The notes under the pieces are model-generated. The model had not been told where the DNA came from. It saw only the letters and a program-made list of their open reading frames with translations, and searched no databases. DNA of 12,798 nt from Armatimonadota bacterium (GTDB lineage Bacteria > Armatimonadota > UBA10988), in contig JACPDV010000269.1 of assembly GCA_016183835.1 (NCBI GenBank), positions 1 to 12,798 on the forward strand. Direction: 5' to 3'. The position numbers were made by a program, and so were the translations under genes. Shown one piece after another: positions 12,509 through 12,798 of this stretch (positions are counted from its first letter, which is position 1; every line of letters begins with the position of its first letter).

Positions 12509-12798
12509 TCATCCCATCGCCAGCACCGCGTTCAGTTCGCCGAGCACCTCGTGCTCCAGCGCCTCCGCCGCGCGGTCCATGAGCACGTCCAGCCTCCCAG
12601 TCTCCTCACCCACGGCAAAGAGCTGGAGGACCAGCGGCGAAAGGAGCCCGGCCTCGTGCATCATCGCCGTAAAGCTCGGCTCGCTGGCAGCGGTACAGCG
12701 CTCGCGGTACCCGGCCCGGACCCGCAGCGCGCGGGAGCGCTCCGGCTCGGCCAGCTCGCCGGCCGCGCACTCGAGCGCCTGCAGGAACGGCACGCCGG
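12509..12798 (-). CDS. GspF/PilC-type (T2SF) inner-membrane platform protein, C-terminal fragment, 3' end apparently truncated
   Basis: The frame is open through the right edge, so the gene starts outside the window; about 96 residues are visible. GVPFLQALECAAGE, the FTAMMHEAGLLSPLVLQLFAVGEETGRLDVLMDRAAEALEHEV region (split by no gap) and the conserved GEETG turn identify the second T2SF domain of GspF/PilC, the polytopic inner-membrane component of type II secretion and type IV pilus machines. Family members continue after the EALEHEV helix with a lePlli-type segment and a final membrane helix of about 30 residues. Here the protein stops at ELNAVLAMG. The bases downstream in other frames do not encode a hydrophobic helix, so the gene seems to lack its last transmembrane segment. 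It could be a degraded paralogue or a variant; the assembly should be trusted only after checking. Confidence 0.8.
   Translation of the reverse strand, partial: GVPFLQALECAAGELAEPERSRALRVRAGYRERCTAASEPSFTAMMHEAGLLSPLVLQLFAVGEETGRLDVLMDRAAEALEHEVLGELNAVLAMG

Overview
This is a GC-rich, gene-dense bacterial chromosome segment with ten recognisable protein-coding genes plus one unassigned small exported protein. No RNA genes, CRISPR arrays, transposases or phage genes were seen. The gene mix is a pyruvate:ferredoxin oxidoreductase with a dihydroorotate-dehydrogenase-like partner, a DUF6785/DUF6784-type membrane protein, hydroxypyruvate-isomerase-like TIM barrels, a 4Fe-4S aldo/keto reductase, a PhyH dioxygenase and a GspF fragment. 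It resembles what is found in environmental Armatimonadota, Planctomycetota and related uncultured phyla. This placement rests on gene content only and is tentative.

Left part (1-3571, plus strand): the C-terminal half of nifJ enters from the left edge. It is followed 52 bp later by a dihydroorotate-dehydrogenase-like gene that appears to lack a stretch of about 17 residues around the flavin/substrate loop. A GC-rich hairpin then separates these from a small gene for an exported protein of unknown function. A nested inverted repeat (3575-3650) lies between this gene and the converging minus-strand genes.

Centre (3673-9562, minus strand): five genes lie head-to-tail with gaps of 20 bp or less, apart from 55 bp before the last, and could form one operon. 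In transcription order they are a sugar-isomerase-like TIM barrel, an OLD/AAA15-like ATPase, a TOPRIM-domain protein overlapping the ATPase by 4 bp, a UDP-glucose dehydrogenase, and a 12-13-helix DUF6785-type membrane protein. The ATPase-TOPRIM pair has the layout of split OLD-like or PARIS-like anti-phage systems. It is the best candidate for an undescribed system in the window. It looks less GC-rich than its neighbours in hand-counted samples and sits between unrelated metabolic genes.

Right part (9563-12798): a short divergent region separates the TIM-barrel gene from an aldo/keto reductase carrying two 4Fe-4S clusters. Downstream come a compact PhyH-type dioxygenase, a second copy of the TIM-barrel gene, and the C-terminal end of a GspF-like protein that stops before its expected last membrane helix. 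Two large inverted repeats lie in the short intergenic spaces here: 25-bp perfect arms at 10805-10885, and 28/29-bp arms with telomere-like heptamers at 11595-11676. They look like dispersed palindromic elements that may also act as terminators. Together the isomerases, reductase and dioxygenase suggest a carbohydrate or polyol oxidation cluster, but no substrate can be read from sequence.
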